A stretch of DNA of 64,000 bases, taken from the NCBI RefSeq assembly GCF_000970205.1, contig NZ_CP009512.1, positions 2,790,001-2,854,000 of the forward strand, written 5' to 3'. This DNA comes from Methanosarcina mazei S-6 (GTDB lineage: Archaea > Halobacteriota > Methanosarcinia > Methanosarcinales > Methanosarcinaceae). Below are positions 9,972 to 20,466 of this stretch, one piece after another (the first letter of the stretch is position 1; each line of letters starts with the position of its first letter). The position numbers and the translations under genes are program-made. A model generated the notes under the pieces. It searched no databases. It saw only the letters and a list, made by a program, of their open reading frames with translations, and was not told the DNA's origin.

Positions 9972-10592
9972 TTATTCCCTTATTTCTTGACTTGCAGCCT
10001 CCGAGAGTAACCTGATATGGAAATCCGAACCGAGTTCCTCTGAGACCTTTCTGCATTTTTCCACATCAATTTCGGGGATTTTAACAACCGTAACCCTTGT
10101 TGAGATTCCTGCTTCTTTTGCTCCTCTTACAAAATCGAGCATAGCTCTGTAAGCGTTTTTATGGACAGGCCTGCAGAGTTTGTTGTATTTTTCCTCGGAC
10201 TCGGCATTAAGGCTAACTGAAACCGAATCCAGACCAGCTTTTTTCAATTCTGCAATGACGTCCAGTTTAGGGTTAATCAGGGCAGCATGCCCGTTGGTAT
10301 CAAGTCTTACCCTTAATCCCTGGTTTTTAAGCCAGCGAGTAACTGCCAGCACAACATCTAACCTGAGGGTAGGCTCTCCAAGCCCTGTGAACACGATTTC
10401 CCTGTACTTTGAAAGGTCAAGCCCTTCAAGGGCTTCGATGATCTCTTCCGTTGACGGTTCTTTTGAAAGCCTCAGGTTGTACCCATAAACACCGTCTGCA
10501 AAGTTACGGATGCAGAAAATACAATCCGCACTGCAGCGGTTTGTGAGGTTCAGGTAAAGATTATTATGGGCTTCATAATAGATTGTGTTCAT
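9972..10592 (-). CDS. Radical SAM protein, TatD-associated type
   Basis: A 206-residue radical SAM protein starting at MNTIYYEAHN. The cluster-binding motif here is C-x3-C-x2-C (CSADCIFC), near residues 20-27. A GLGEPTLR motif follows, and the later LDTNGH and SVSLNAESEEKYNKLCRP blocks match the small family often linked to TatD-type nucleases. The substrate is unknown for the family. A start 11 codons further upstream is possible, but the homologous region begins at the chosen Met. The gene diverges from the ribosomal operon, with about 340 bases between the start codons. The C-terminus is short, without an extra iron-sulfur domain. Confidence 0.82.
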   Translation of the reverse strand: MNTIYYEAHNNLYLNLTNRCSADCIFCIRNFADGVYGYNLRLSKEPSTEEIIEALEGLDLSKYREIVFTGLGEPTLRLDVVLAVTRWLKNQGLRVRLDTNGHAALINPKLDVIAELKKAGLDSVSVSLNAESEEKYNKLCRPVHKNAYRAMLDFVRGAKEAGISTRVTVVKIPEIDVEKCRKVSEELGSDFHIRLLSEAASQEIRE

Positions 10593-10898
10593 ACAGATCA
10601 AAATCCTTACATTCCTTATAATCATGACGCATTTGTTAATTTTCGACTTATGGCGGAAGCTTTTCTTATATATTCCTATTTTTGCCGTCTCGCTCCCGGC
10701 ATCTGTCTATTATCCTTTTTTTTCAAGCAGAAGGTTTATAGGTGAGTATGTACTTTTAAGGTTCATTCTGCAGCATTTAGCTAGCAGTATCTATGTTTCA
10801 ACTCATTTACTCTCCGCATTGAAGCACTTCAGGTTCTTTTCTTAGAATTTGAATTTTCGATGTTGACAGATATGTGTTAAAAACCTATGATTGATGAA

Positions 10899-10919
10899 AA
10901 ATTGCGAGATCCGCAATTT
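10899..10919 (+). promoter_or_regulatory. Leader hairpin directly before rpl7ae
   Basis: AAATTGCG (10899-10906) and CGCAATTT (10912-10919) form a perfect eight-pair stem with a five-base loop, ending one base before the GAAGGAG ribosome-binding site of rpl7ae. A TGATGA stretch sits just 5' of the stem. L7Ae binds kink-turns and is known in Sulfolobus to repress its own mRNA; whether this hairpin forms a kink-turn is not settled by inspection. Confidence 0.5.
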
Positions 10920-10935
10920 CGAAGGAGAAACTTAA

Positions 10936-11298
<363 letters not shown>

Positions 11299-11307
11299 CC
11301 CTGATAA

Positions 11308-11544
<237 letters not shown>

Positions 11545-11563
11545 AAATAGTAGGTGAAAATAA

Positions 11564-11752
<189 letters not shown>

Positions 11753-11785
11753 ATGCCTGTTAGTTCGAATACAGAAGGTGTGCAT

Positions 11786-12235
11786 ATGGAACAGACATAC
11801 GTGATGGTAAAGCCTGACGGAGTCCAGCGCGGGCTGGTCGGAGAGGTAATTTCCAGGATCGAAAAGAGAGGCTTGAAGATTGTTGCCCTCAGGATGAACG
11901 TTATCGCCGAAGCTACTGCAAAGGAACACTACGGTGAGCACGCTGCAAGGCCATTTTTCCCCTCCCTTATCGAGTTCATTACCTCAGGTCCTTCGGTCTC
12001 GATGGTAGTTGCAGGAAAGGATGCAATAAAGGTAATGAGAGCAATAAACGGGGCTACAAACCCTGTGGATGCAGCTCCCGGAACTATCCGTGGAGACTTT
12101 GCTCTTGACGTGGGAAGGAACGTGGTTCATGCCTCCGACTCCCCTGAAGCTGCAGCAAGAGAGATTGCAATTCACTTTAAGGACTCCGAAATCGCGAATT
12201 ATTCCAGAGTCGATGAGGTCTGTCTGTACGAGTAA
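11786..12235 (+). CDS. ndk: Nucleoside diphosphate kinase
   Basis: A 149-residue enzyme, full length, that balances NTP pools by transferring phosphate between nucleotides through a phosphohistidine. The active-site region [28 protein letters not shown] carries the catalytic histidine (NVVH). The N-terminus [16 protein letters not shown] is typical. The frame is open 11 codons further upstream, but the ATG at 11786 has AGAAGGTG seven bases before it and matches the family start. Its place inside the ribosomal/initiation-factor operon is conserved in archaea and links GTP supply to translation. Confidence 0.97.
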   Translation: MEQTYVMVKPDGVQRGLVGEVISRIEKRGLKIVALRMNVIAEATAKEHYGEHAARPFFPSLIEFITSGPSVSMVVAGKDAIKVMRAINGATNPVDAAPGTIRGDFALDVGRNVVHASDSPEAAAREIAIHFKDSEIANYSRVDEVCLYE

Positions 12236-12392
12236 TGCAGGTATATCAAATCCTTTTTCGTGTATCCAGAGTTATCCGGATATGAATTCAGGCATTTGTT
12301 TATCCTTACCTGCAAAATGGGTCCTTCCGGGGAAACCTGGGCCCTTCTGGACCTGCAGCAAATAAGAAGCGGGAATGAGAGAGGTTCTGTAT

Positions 12393-14168
12393 ATGACCGA
12401 CAAGAAAAACCTAAGGACTCCTATAGTCTGCGTGATGGGGCACGTTGACCACGGGAAAACCACCCTGCTTGACAAGATCAGAGGCACTGCGATTGTCAGC
12501 GGGGAAGCCGGTGCTATTACTCAGCACATAGGAGCAACCGAAGTCCCTATAGATGTGATTATCGATAAGCTCGGAGACCCCAGGCTCAGGGACCGCTTTA
12601 TGGTACCGGGGCTGCTTTTTATTGATACTCCGGGGCATCACGCTTTTACAACCCTCTGGAGCAGAGGAGGCGCACTTGCCGACCTCGCAATTGTGGTCGT
12701 TGACATAAACGAAGGTTTCAAGCCCCAGACCTACGAGAGCTTGCAGATCTTAAAGCGGTTCAAGACTCCTTTTGTTGTCGTTGCCAATAAAATCGACAGG
12801 ATAGGCGGCTGGGTTTCACAGAAAGACATGCCTTTTGCTGCTACTTTCAAGAAGCAGTCCAGTGATGTCCAGGCACGGCTTGAAACAAAGCTCTACGAGG
12901 TAATAGGTGAACTTTACAACCAGGGGTTTGCAGCAGAACGCTACGACAGGGTCACAAACTTCCAGAAAACCCTTGGAGTAGTTCCTGTAAGCGCTTTTAC
13001 AGGGGAAGGTATTCCTGATGTCCTTATGGTGCTTCTGGGTCTTGCCCAGAAATTCCTTGAGGCAAACCTGCAGTACAGCGCCAAAGGTCCGGGAGTAGGG
13101 ACTGTCCTTGAGGTAAAAGAAGAAAAAGGACTCGGAGCAACCCTTGATATTATCCTTTACGACGGTACATTGAAGAAAGGAGATACTGTTGTTATCGGTA
13201 GCCTTGGCGAGCCAATCCGGACAAAGGTAAGGGCTCTTTTAAAGCCGAGAGAACTTTCCGAAATCCGTTACGAGAGCAAGTTCCAGCAGGTGAGTAAAGT
13301 AACTGCTGCGGCTGGTGTTAAGATTTCGGCTCCTGGCCTTGAAGGCGCACTTGCAGGCTCTCCCATAAGGGTTGCAACGGAAGATAACCTTGAAGAAATT
13401 GCATCCCAGGTAAAGTCCGAGATTGATGAGGTAAGGATTGATACGGGTTCGGTAGGGATCATGATTAAGGCTGATACCCTCGGTTCCCTTGAAGCCCTTG
13501 TCCATGAGTTCCAGAAAGATGAAGTCCCTATCAGGAAAGCTGAAGTAGGAGACATTTCCCACAGGGATGCGGTTGAGGCTTCGACAGTTGAAGACCCCCT
13601 TTACTCGGTGATTATAGGTTTCAATGTTAAGGTTCACCCTGATGCCAGAGATTTCCTGCAGGAAAGCAGTGTAAAGGTGTTCACAAGTGACGTTATTTAC
13701 CGTCTGGTTGAAGATTACCAGAAATACGTCAAAGAACAGCAGGAAAAGGCTGAAAAGAAGATTTTCGAAACAATAATCCGTCCCGGAAAGTTCAAAATCC
13801 TTCCAGGATGTGTTTTCCGGCAGAGCAAACCTGCAGTTGTCGGGGTAAGAGTGCTTGGGGGAGTTGTTCGGACAAATACGGATGTTATGCTTGAAAACGG
13901 AAACGTTGTGGGCAAGATCAAAGGTCTGCAGTCCGAAGGGGAAAATATTCCCTCTGCAAAGGTAGGCAAGGAAGTTGCAATGGCAATTGAAGGTGCAACC
14001 GTAGGCAGGCAGATCAAAGAAGAAGATGTGCTCTACGTTAATGTGCCTGAAAGGCATGCCAAAGTCCTTGAGCACGAAATCTATGAGTCCCTTTCAACCG
14101 ATGAAAAGGAAACCCTTGATATTTTCCTGACACTTAAAAGGAAAGACAATCCTTTCTGGGCAAAGTAA
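12393..14168 (+). CDS. infB: Translation initiation factor aIF5B (IF-2 homologue)
   Basis: A 591-residue GTPase that drives subunit joining with initiator tRNA. G-motifs are visible: G1 GHVDHGKTT, G3 DTPGHHAF, G4 NKID. The C-terminal half holds the beta-barrel domains II-IV of the factor (for example VKVFTSDVIYRLVEDY). No intein or long N-terminal extension is present, unlike eukaryotic eIF5B. The ATG at 12393 (MTDKKN) is placed after GAGAGG; an ATG six codons upstream overlaps that site. A gap of about 155 bases separates it from ndk. Confidence 0.97.
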   Translation: MTDKKNLRTPIVCVMGHVDHGKTTLLDKIRGTAIVSGEAGAITQHIGATEVPIDVIIDKLGDPRLRDRFMVPGLLFIDTPGHHAFTTLWSRGGALADLAIVVVDINEGFKPQTYESLQILKRFKTPFVVVANKIDRIGGWVSQKDMPFAATFKKQSSDVQARLETKLYEVIGELYNQGFAAERYDRVTNFQKTLGVVPVSAFTGEGIPDVLMVLLGLAQKFLEANLQYSAKGPGVGTVLEVKEEKGLGATLDIILYDGTLKKGDTVVIGSLGEPIRTKVRALLKPRELSEIRYESKFQQVSKVTAAAGVKISAPGLEGALAGSPIRVATEDNLEEIASQVKSEIDEVRIDTGSVGIMIKADTLGSLEALVHEFQKDEVPIRKAEVGDISHRDAVEASTVEDPLYSVIIGFNVKVHPDARDFLQESSVKVFTSDVIYRLVEDYQKYVKEQQEKAEKKIFETIIRPGKFKILPGCVFRQSKPAVVGVRVLGGVVRTNTDVMLENGNVVGKIKGLQSEGENIPSAKVGKEVAMAIEGATVGRQIKEEDVLYVNVPERHAKVLEHEIYESLSTDEKETLDIFLTLKRKDNPFWAK

Positions 14169-14216
14169 AGGCTGATATGCAGGCAGAGCATATTCAGGAT
14201 GCAGCAGGACGGGTAA

Positions 14217-14699
<483 letters not shown>

Positions 14700-14708
14700 T
14701 TTCAAATT

Positions 14709-14728
14709 CCGCCTTCGGGCGGGATTTA
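14709..14728 (+). terminator. Terminator hairpin of the ribosomal operon
   Basis: CCGCC (14709-14713), a TTCG tetraloop, and GGCGG (14718-14722) form a stable stem-loop ten bases after the rps6e stop. Confidence 0.65.
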
Positions 14729-14850
14729 ATAACTCTTTGATTTTCATTTGTAAATTCTTTTTTTTCTAACTCTTAAGTTTTTTTACATTCTTTGCGCTTT
14801 TTGTATCGTATTACTAACTGCGCATAGTTAAAATTGTCTGATTTCACTGA

Positions 14851-15105
14851 TCATTTATTAGCAGCTTCGCGGTAAGTCCTGATAAATTCAATGACAGACA
14901 CAAAAATTAACATTAAAATTCCGATGTTGGCCAATGAACCCAAAAACATACCCAGGAAAGGATAGTTGACTCCAATTGATACATTTTTTCCGCTTATATG
15001 AGAGAATAAAACAATTATAAAGAAAACTAGCGCCAGAACCATATAACTGAATACTATGATTTTACCCGCTTTTTCAATATTTTTTAGATCTAATATATGA
15101 GGCAT
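14851..15105 (-). CDS. Small two-helix membrane protein of unknown function
   Basis: An 84-residue protein with two clear membrane segments (about residues 17-36 and 53-72) separated by a short polar loop, and a charged tail ending REAANK. The ATG follows GAGGG at a good distance, which supports real translation. I do not recognise the family. It sits alone and antisense to its surroundings, between two near-identical 51-base copies of the 3' end of rps6e, which suggests it arrived with the insertion or duplication that made the repeat. Confidence 0.65.
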   Translation of the reverse strand: MPHILDLKNIEKAGKIIVFSYMVLALVFFIIVLFSHISGKNVSIGVNYPFLGMFLGSLANIGILMLIFVSVIEFIRTYREAANK

Positions 15106-15142
15106 TATAACCCTCTATTATGAGTTTAAGGGAACGACACAA

Positions 15143-15205
15143 ACTCAGTAATCTATAACATAAACCCAGTAATCTATAACATAAATTCAGTAATCTATAC
15201 ACACT
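15143..15205. repeat. Short tandem repeat, about 21 bases, three copies
   Basis: The unit CAGTAATCTATAACATAAA with two or three variable bases occurs twice fully and a third time truncated (CAGTAATCTATACAC), directly upstream of the small membrane-protein gene. Confidence 0.7.
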
Positions 15206-15232
15206 TTAATCCATCATATTATTCCTCAGTTT

Positions 15233-15283
15233 TCCAGCAGCAGAATAATTTCAAATTCCGCCTTCAAGCGGGATTTAACAATT
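15233..15283 (+). repeat. Duplicate of the rps6e 3' end and its terminator
   Basis: The segment matches 14684-14734: 33 identical bases, then two substitutions in the hairpin loop, then the GCGGGATTTAA arm. It covers the last four codons, stop codon and terminator of rps6e. The hairpin survives as CCGC/GCGG. The two direct repeats bracket about 500 bases with the small membrane-protein gene. Confidence 0.85.
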
Positions 15284-15552
15284 CTCTGGTTTACTCTTAT
15301 CTGGTTCCTTTTTACATTGTTTTACACATTTTTAAATTATTTTATCACCAGACTCCTGTTCTCTACCAAACGAGCTTTTAGCTTTATAAGCCCATTTTAC
15401 TTGGATGAAAGTGCTCTCAAGTACTTTCATTTTATGGACATGTTATTCGAAGAATATCATGTGCGTTTTTATATATGCCATATTAAGTCAGTAATATGTT
15501 TTAACTTTATAATTCTATTTTAGATTGATAATCTCATTTTAGCTTTAATTCC

Positions 15553-15674
15553 AGTTTAGCTTTATAATCCCGTTTTAGATTGAGAATTCCAGTTTAGCTT
15601 TATAATCCCGTTTTAGATTGAGAATTCCATAATTTCAGTTTAGCTTTATAATCCCATTTTAGATTGAGAATTCC
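15553..15674. repeat. 38-bp tandem repeat, three copies plus partial units
   Basis: A unit beginning AGTTTAGCTTTATAATCCC and ending GATTGAGAATTCC occurs at 15553-15590, 15591-15628 and, after an eight-base insertion, 15637-15674. Degenerate half-units precede it from about 15500. There is no spacer structure as in CRISPR. The remainder of 15284-16006 shows no gene; the ABC operon promoter should lie in its last 150 bases. Confidence 0.8.
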
Positions 15675-16006
15675 ATTTATGCTTTCATCCGGTTCACAGC
15701 GCAGATTTCCGGCTCTCTTTTTATTTTCCGGTTTCCAGGACATTGAGTCTACTGCAGATTAAATCGCAGTATTCGGTATGAGTTCAGGCCAAAAAACATC
15801 CATTGATATATTAAATTATATAATTAAATTCAGAACTTAAGTATAAGCTGATTATATTAAATTATGATATCTGCAATATATTTATTGATTATAAGATCAT
15901 TTAGTAATACTCATATATGTTTAGGTATTAACACCTACGTGCTATCAGTATTATTATTCATATTACAGGTTATTTGTAGTAATTTACAAAAATAGGGTGT
16001 TCTTTA

Positions 16007-17686
16007 ATGGAGAAAAAAAAGTTACTGACATTATTTTCTGTTTTCCTGACAGCCCTGGTCGTAATTACGGCTGGCTGTTCTGATAAGGACAGTGCTCAGG
16101 CTGGAACAATGGGTGGAAATTCGCTGGCAGAGGAAACAGTGGTTGAGAATGGTGATGAAGGTTCACAGCATGTTGATGTTGTTTATCTGAGCGGCGGAGA
16201 CTGCGGCTATCCACAGCCGTTCACAATATATCCGAGAGGTCCGGGGTCATCAAAAGTTGGGATGATCTTTGACAGCCTGTTAGAAAGAGATGAAATTGGC
16301 ATAATCCCCTGGCTGGCTGAAAGCTGGGATGTCAGCCCTGATGGAACAGAATATACGGTTCATCTCCGCGAAGGTGTCGTGTGGAGTGATGGAGAACCTT
16401 TCACGGCAAATGATGTTAAATTTACTTTTGATTATGAGCAGAAGAATGTGCCTATCTCAGGTGGAATTGAGGCAGGAGTTGTAAATAATGTTCAGGTTGT
16501 GGATCCCGGTACGGTCAAATTCGTACTTAACCAGCCTGTTTCAACCTTCCTGTACAAGCTTACCGGTTTTAGAATCATACCCGAGCACATATACAAAGAT
16601 GTATCGGACCCTGCCAGTTTCCTTGATCCAGAAGCGGTTACCGGTACCGGCCCGTTCATCCTTGACCAGTACAACAAAGAACATGGGACATACCGTTTTG
16701 TAGCAAATGAGAATTTCTGGGGACCGGAAGCTACCGTTAAATCCGTGGAATTTATTCCGGTCAGCGACCCGCTTGTAGCTTTTGAACAGGGAAAAATAGA
16801 TTTCACAGGGGTATCACCCGATACTCTTGACCGGTTCAAATCGGACTCTGACATAAGAATTGTGCAGCAGCCAGCTTTCTGGGGTTACCAGTTTTATTTC
16901 AACATGAAAAAATGTCCTGAGCTTAATGACAGCCTGGTAAGACAGGCTTTTGCTTACGCCATTGACCGTGATGAACTGGTAGAAAAGATCGCAAGAGGTG
17001 CCGGAAAAGCCGGGAAAATGGGAATCCTCTCAGAAGACCACGTCTGGTATAACCCTGACCAGCCCGGGTACAGCTATGACCCGGATAAAGCCGGAGCATT
17101 GCTCGAAGAGGCAGGATGGTCTGATACGGACGGGGATGGAATACGTGACAAAGGCGGAGAAAAACTGTCATATGTACTATCCCTTAGCAGCGGCGAAGTC
17201 CGTATAGGCGAACTTATAAAAGAAAGGCTGAGTGAAGTGGGAATTGATGTTCAGGTGAAGTCCCTCGAGAGCAAATCCCGCGATTCCAACCTGAAGAACG
17301 GAGACTTTGAGCTTCTGATCAGCGGCTTTGGAGGCTGGGGACAGGATGCAGATTATCTCCGTACAAGGTACTGTGATACGGATTCACAGTCATCAAACAG
17401 TGTGTCATCCGGAGCAGCAGTGTATGGTTACCACAATGACACCCTGAACGCCCTTGGTACCCGGGAACTGCAGGAACTTGACGATGATAAACGTAAAGAA
17501 ATAGTATATGAGATGCAAACCGTAATTGCGAATGATGTGCCTGCAATACCGCTCTATTATACCACATCGTACGATGCATGGAGAATTTCAAAATATGACG
17601 GCTGGATGAATATGTACGACCACCATGCGAGGACACACAGCATTCTGTCGTATCTTGAGAGGGATGGGATTGCAGAAAAAAGATAA
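16007..17686 (+). CDS. ABC transporter substrate-binding lipoprotein, nickel/peptide family
   Basis: A 559-residue lipoprotein: signal peptide with lipobox VITAGC (lipidated Cys at about residue 24), an acidic linker, then a SBP_bac_5 domain (about 60-545). Family signs are [37 protein letters not shown] and a late [15 protein letters not shown]-like block. This family binds oligopeptides, nickel chelates or other small ligands outside the membrane and delivers them to a DppB/DppC-type permease. The next genes supply the methyltransferase, two permeases and a fused ATPase, so the operon is complete. The ligand cannot be read from sequence; nickel or a nickel chelate is plausible because methanogens need nickel for F430 and the operon includes a small-molecule-type methyltransferase. 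Confidence 0.88.
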   Translation: MEKKKLLTLFSVFLTALVVITAGCSDKDSAQAGTMGGNSLAEETVVENGDEGSQHVDVVYLSGGDCGYPQPFTIYPRGPGSSKVGMIFDSLLERDEIGIIPWLAESWDVSPDGTEYTVHLREGVVWSDGEPFTANDVKFTFDYEQKNVPISGGIEAGVVNNVQVVDPGTVKFVLNQPVSTFLYKLTGFRIIPEHIYKDVSDPASFLDPEAVTGTGPFILDQYNKEHGTYRFVANENFWGPEATVKSVEFIPVSDPLVAFEQGKIDFTGVSPDTLDRFKSDSDIRIVQQPAFWGYQFYFNMKKCPELNDSLVRQAFAYAIDRDELVEKIARGAGKAGKMGILSEDHVWYNPDQPGYSYDPDKAGALLEEAGWSDTDGDGIRDKGGEKLSYVLSLSSGEVRIGELIKERLSEVGIDVQVKSLESKSRDSNLKNGDFELLISGFGGWGQDADYLRTRYCDTDSQSSNSVSSGAAVYGYHNDTLNALGTRELQELDDDKRKEIVYEMQTVIANDVPAIPLYYTTSYDAWRISKYDGWMNMYDHHARTHSILSYLERDGIAEKR

Positions 17687-18527
17687 CCTCAATAACCTGA
17701 TCGAATGCTGGAAAAAAACTGCCAGCGATGCTCTTAACATCCGGGATGAGGGCAGGATGGCAGATTTCTGGAATAAGCGTTCCGAGAACTATGCCAACAA
17801 TATTGGCAAAGATAATAGAAAGAAAAGAACCGATGAGATTCTCGAATTTCTTGAGGAATCCGGTTTTGATCCGGAGGGTTCCAGAGTTCTGGATATCGGG
17901 TGTGGGCCCGGTACCCTTTCTCTCCCTCTTTCAAAGCTTGGAGCAGAGGTGACCGCACTTGACATATCTTCCGGAATGCTCAAAAGACTGAAGGATACTG
18001 TAAAAGAAGAATCACTCCCGGTAGATGTCATAGAAACTTCCTGGTGGACGGCAGACATAGATTCCCTGGGCTTCCGGGACAGGTTTGACCTTGTGATTGC
18101 ATCCATGACTCCCGCGATAAAAGATATTGAGAATTTTGATAAGATGATGGCATGCTCGAAAAATTTCTGTTACTACAGCAATTTTTTGAGAAGAGGAGAG
18201 GACAGAGCTTACCGTGAGATCCGGAGCTCAATACTCGGGGAAAACTCTGCGAACAATATGAATGGCATGACTTTTCCGTTCATGTATCTTTACCTTTCAG
18301 GCTACATGCCATCTGTCAGGATCAACCACTCGGAATGGAAAGAAGAAACAAACTGGAGAGAAGCTGCAGACCAGGCAATAGAGTTCATCGGGAGGGGCAG
18401 GGATTTTGATGAGGAAACAAAGGAAAAAATAAGGGATTATTATCAAAACGCCTCTCAGGATGGGATCTACCGTTCCAAATCCGATGTATATACCGGCATG
18501 ATGGTCTGGGAAGTTAACGGCAAATGA
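17667..18527 (+). CDS. Class I SAM-dependent methyltransferase embedded in ABC importer operon
   Basis: A protein of about 286 residues with the class I methyltransferase Rossmann motif [17 protein letters not shown] near residues 78-93, an acidic end of strand two (VTALDIS) and motif [11 protein letters not shown]. The N-terminal 60 residues are helical, the C-terminus carries a helical cap, and there are no membrane segments, so it acts in the cytoplasm. The gene overlaps the end of the binding-protein gene by 20 bases and is followed 27 bases later by the first permease, so it is clearly part of the operon. The start is uncertain: the ATG at 17667 has its purine-rich stretch directly abutting it, and an ATG at 17757 is an alternative. 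The substrate is unknown; a methylated ligand or chelator handled by the transporter is inference. Confidence 0.82.
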   Translation, partial: GLQKKDNLNNLIECWKKTASDALNIRDEGRMADFWNKRSENYANNIGKDNRKKRTDEILEFLEESGFDPEGSRVLDIGCGPGTLSLPLSKLGAEVTALDISSGMLKRLKDTVKEESLPVDVIETSWWTADIDSLGFRDRFDLVIASMTPAIKDIENFDKMMACSKNFCYYSNFLRRGEDRAYREIRSSILGENSANNMNGMTFPFMYLYLSGYMPSVRINHSEWKEETNWREAADQAIEFIGRGRDFDEETKEKIRDYYQNASQDGIYRSKSDVYTGMMVWEVNGK

Positions 18528-18554
18528 TCGGATAATGAAGGGGCAGATGATTGG

Positions 18555-19538
18555 ATGGAAAAGGACAGGAATTCGTTTATTTTCAGGTTATTATCGACCC
18601 TTTTTGTAATTCTTGCCATAAACTTTTTTCTTCCAAGAATGATGCCAGGTGACCCTTTCGCAACCACTTCCGCGGATGAGGTAGGGGAAGAAATTATTGT
18701 AATGACAGAAGAGCAGCGCCTTTATTACCTGAACTATTACGGGCTTGACAGACCCCTGTATGAACAGTTTTTAGTATATATAAAAAATCTGATGACTGGA
18801 AATCTGGGAAAGAGCATTTATTACAAAATGCCTGTCAGCGACGTAATACTGCTGCATCTCCCCTGGACCGTGCTGATTGTCATGGGAGCGACTGTAATAA
18901 GTACAGTCTCAGGTGTGCTTCTCGGGACACTTTCGGCTAAAAACAGGAAAAATGGAAGTGACAGGATTATGATGACAGGTATGATAGCTTTTGCAGAAAT
19001 TCCCTCATTTCTGCTTGGCCTGATCCTTCTTCTTATTTTCAGTGTGCACCTAAGGCTTTTCCCACTTGCGGGTGCCATTACTCCCTTCGCAGATTATACT
19101 GGTCTGGCAGAACAGGCATGGGACATACTGTATCATGCCTTCCTTCCTGTTGTGACCCTCTCCCTTTCCCAGCTGACCGGAGTTTACCTGCTAACCAGAA
19201 ATACTCTGATTACAGTGACCACAAAGGACTACATCAGGACTGCGAGAGCCAAAGGCCTGGGAGAAAAAACCGTATGGACACGGCATGCTCTCAGGAACGC
19301 ACTTCTTCCTGTGGTGACAAGGACAGGGTTTATGATCGGAATAATGATGGGCGGTGTTGTGCTGGTTGAGAGTGTTTTTTCCTATCCCGGGATAGGGATG
19401 ACACTCAGAAGTGCTGTAATCGGCAGGGATTATCCTCTTATCCAGGGAATTCTGCTGGTAATTGCAGTCTCCATACTCGTCTGCAACCTGATGGTTGACA
19501 AAATATACGGGAAACTTGATCCGAGAGTTGTGGTATGA
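18555..19538 (+). CDS. ABC transporter permease, DppB/NikB type
   Basis: A 327-residue integral membrane protein with six predicted helices. The N-terminal helix is followed by the long external segment typical of DppB/NikB, and the family motif GLGEKTVWTRHALRNALLPVVT (about 235-256) is the cytoplasmic coupling loop that meets the ATPase. A GAAGGGG stretch lies 12 or more bases before the ATG. Its stop overlaps the start of the next permease (ATGA), indicating translational coupling. Confidence 0.92.
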   Translation: MEKDRNSFIFRLLSTLFVILAINFFLPRMMPGDPFATTSADEVGEEIIVMTEEQRLYYLNYYGLDRPLYEQFLVYIKNLMTGNLGKSIYYKMPVSDVILLHLPWTVLIVMGATVISTVSGVLLGTLSAKNRKNGSDRIMMTGMIAFAEIPSFLLGLILLLIFSVHLRLFPLAGAITPFADYTGLAEQAWDILYHAFLPVVTLSLSQLTGVYLLTRNTLITVTTKDYIRTARAKGLGEKTVWTRHALRNALLPVVTRTGFMIGIMMGGVVLVESVFSYPGIGMTLRSAVIGRDYPLIQGILLVIAVSILVCNLMVDKIYGKLDPRVVV

Positions 19539-20464
19539 TAAAGGATGTTGCTGCCTCTGGAAATGCCAGAATTATTTCATTTGCTCAGGCGTTAAATATT
19601 GACAAATTTGTAAGCGGTACAGCTGAAACATTTTCGAAGTTCAGCACTGAAGGTAAAATTGCTGTCTTTGGCATCATCTGTATCATTTTAATGGCAGTTT
19701 TTGCTCCTGTGATAACAATTTATCCCCCCCAGAAGATTACAGGGAATTCACTTGAACCCCCAGGTCCGGAACACATACTTGGAACGGATGAACTGGGCAT
19801 GGACATCTGGTCACAGATATGTTACGGGGCAAGGATGAGCCTTACAATAGGGCTTGCAGTAGCGTTTGCGGCAGGTTTTGGAGGAGGGGCTGTCGGGATA
19901 CTGGCAGGATACATAGGAGGGAATGTTGACGAGGCACTGATGAGAGTAATCGATATAACAATGGCTCTCCCGAGTTTTCCTCTCCTTATCGTAATATCCG
20001 CTTTTCTCGGACCGAGCATTCTTAACGTAATTCTTATTCTTGTCCTTTTCAGCTGGGCAAAACCCGCACGAATTGCACGTTCCCAGACCCTGGCATTAAA
20101 GAAGAACGACTACATCACTGCAGCCCGAAATTACGGTGCAAAACCATTTTACCTGCTCTGGAGGCATATATTTCCCGAAGTTATGCCTGTCCTGCTTGTG
20201 CTTGTAATCGGTATATCCTCACACGCAATCATAGCCGAAACTGGGCTTGCTTTTCTGGGGCTTGGGGACCCTACTTCCAAGAGCTGGGGGATGATGCTTA
20301 ACCATGCAACCGGCTTCAGGTCGATATATTTTACACCCTACTGGCAATGGTGGCTGTTGCCTCCGCTGTTTATGCTTATTTTCCTCCTGCTCTGTCTTGC
20401 GTTCATAAGCAGGGATATGGAAAGGATACTTGATCCCAAACTAAAAATAAAGAAAGGTTTCTGA
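19535..20464 (+). CDS. ABC transporter permease, DppC/NikC type
   Basis: A 309-residue partner permease. It has the N-terminal helix, then the GTDELGMDIWSQICYGARMSL block that marks DppC/NikC proteins, and the coupling loop AARNYGAKPFYLLWRHIFPEVMP. Six membrane helices are expected. It overlaps the upstream permease by four bases, and the ATPase gene begins two bases after its stop. Confidence 0.93.
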   Translation: MIKDVAASGNARIISFAQALNIDKFVSGTAETFSKFSTEGKIAVFGIICIILMAVFAPVITIYPPQKITGNSLEPPGPEHILGTDELGMDIWSQICYGARMSLTIGLAVAFAAGFGGGAVGILAGYIGGNVDEALMRVIDITMALPSFPLLIVISAFLGPSILNVILILVLFSWAKPARIARSQTLALKKNDYITAARNYGAKPFYLLWRHIFPEVMPVLLVLVIGISSHAIIAETGLAFLGLGDPTSKSWGMMLNHATGFRSIYFTPYWQWWLLPPLFMLIFLLLCLAFISRDMERILDPKLKIKKGF

Positions 20465-20466
20465 TT

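Noticed and set aside
13239-14075. 278-codon antisense frame within infB
   Set aside because: It lies fully inside a highly conserved gene, with no ribosome-binding site or domain.
15553-15674. Repeat array considered as a CRISPR
   Set aside because: The units abut without unique spacers and there are no cas genes in the window.
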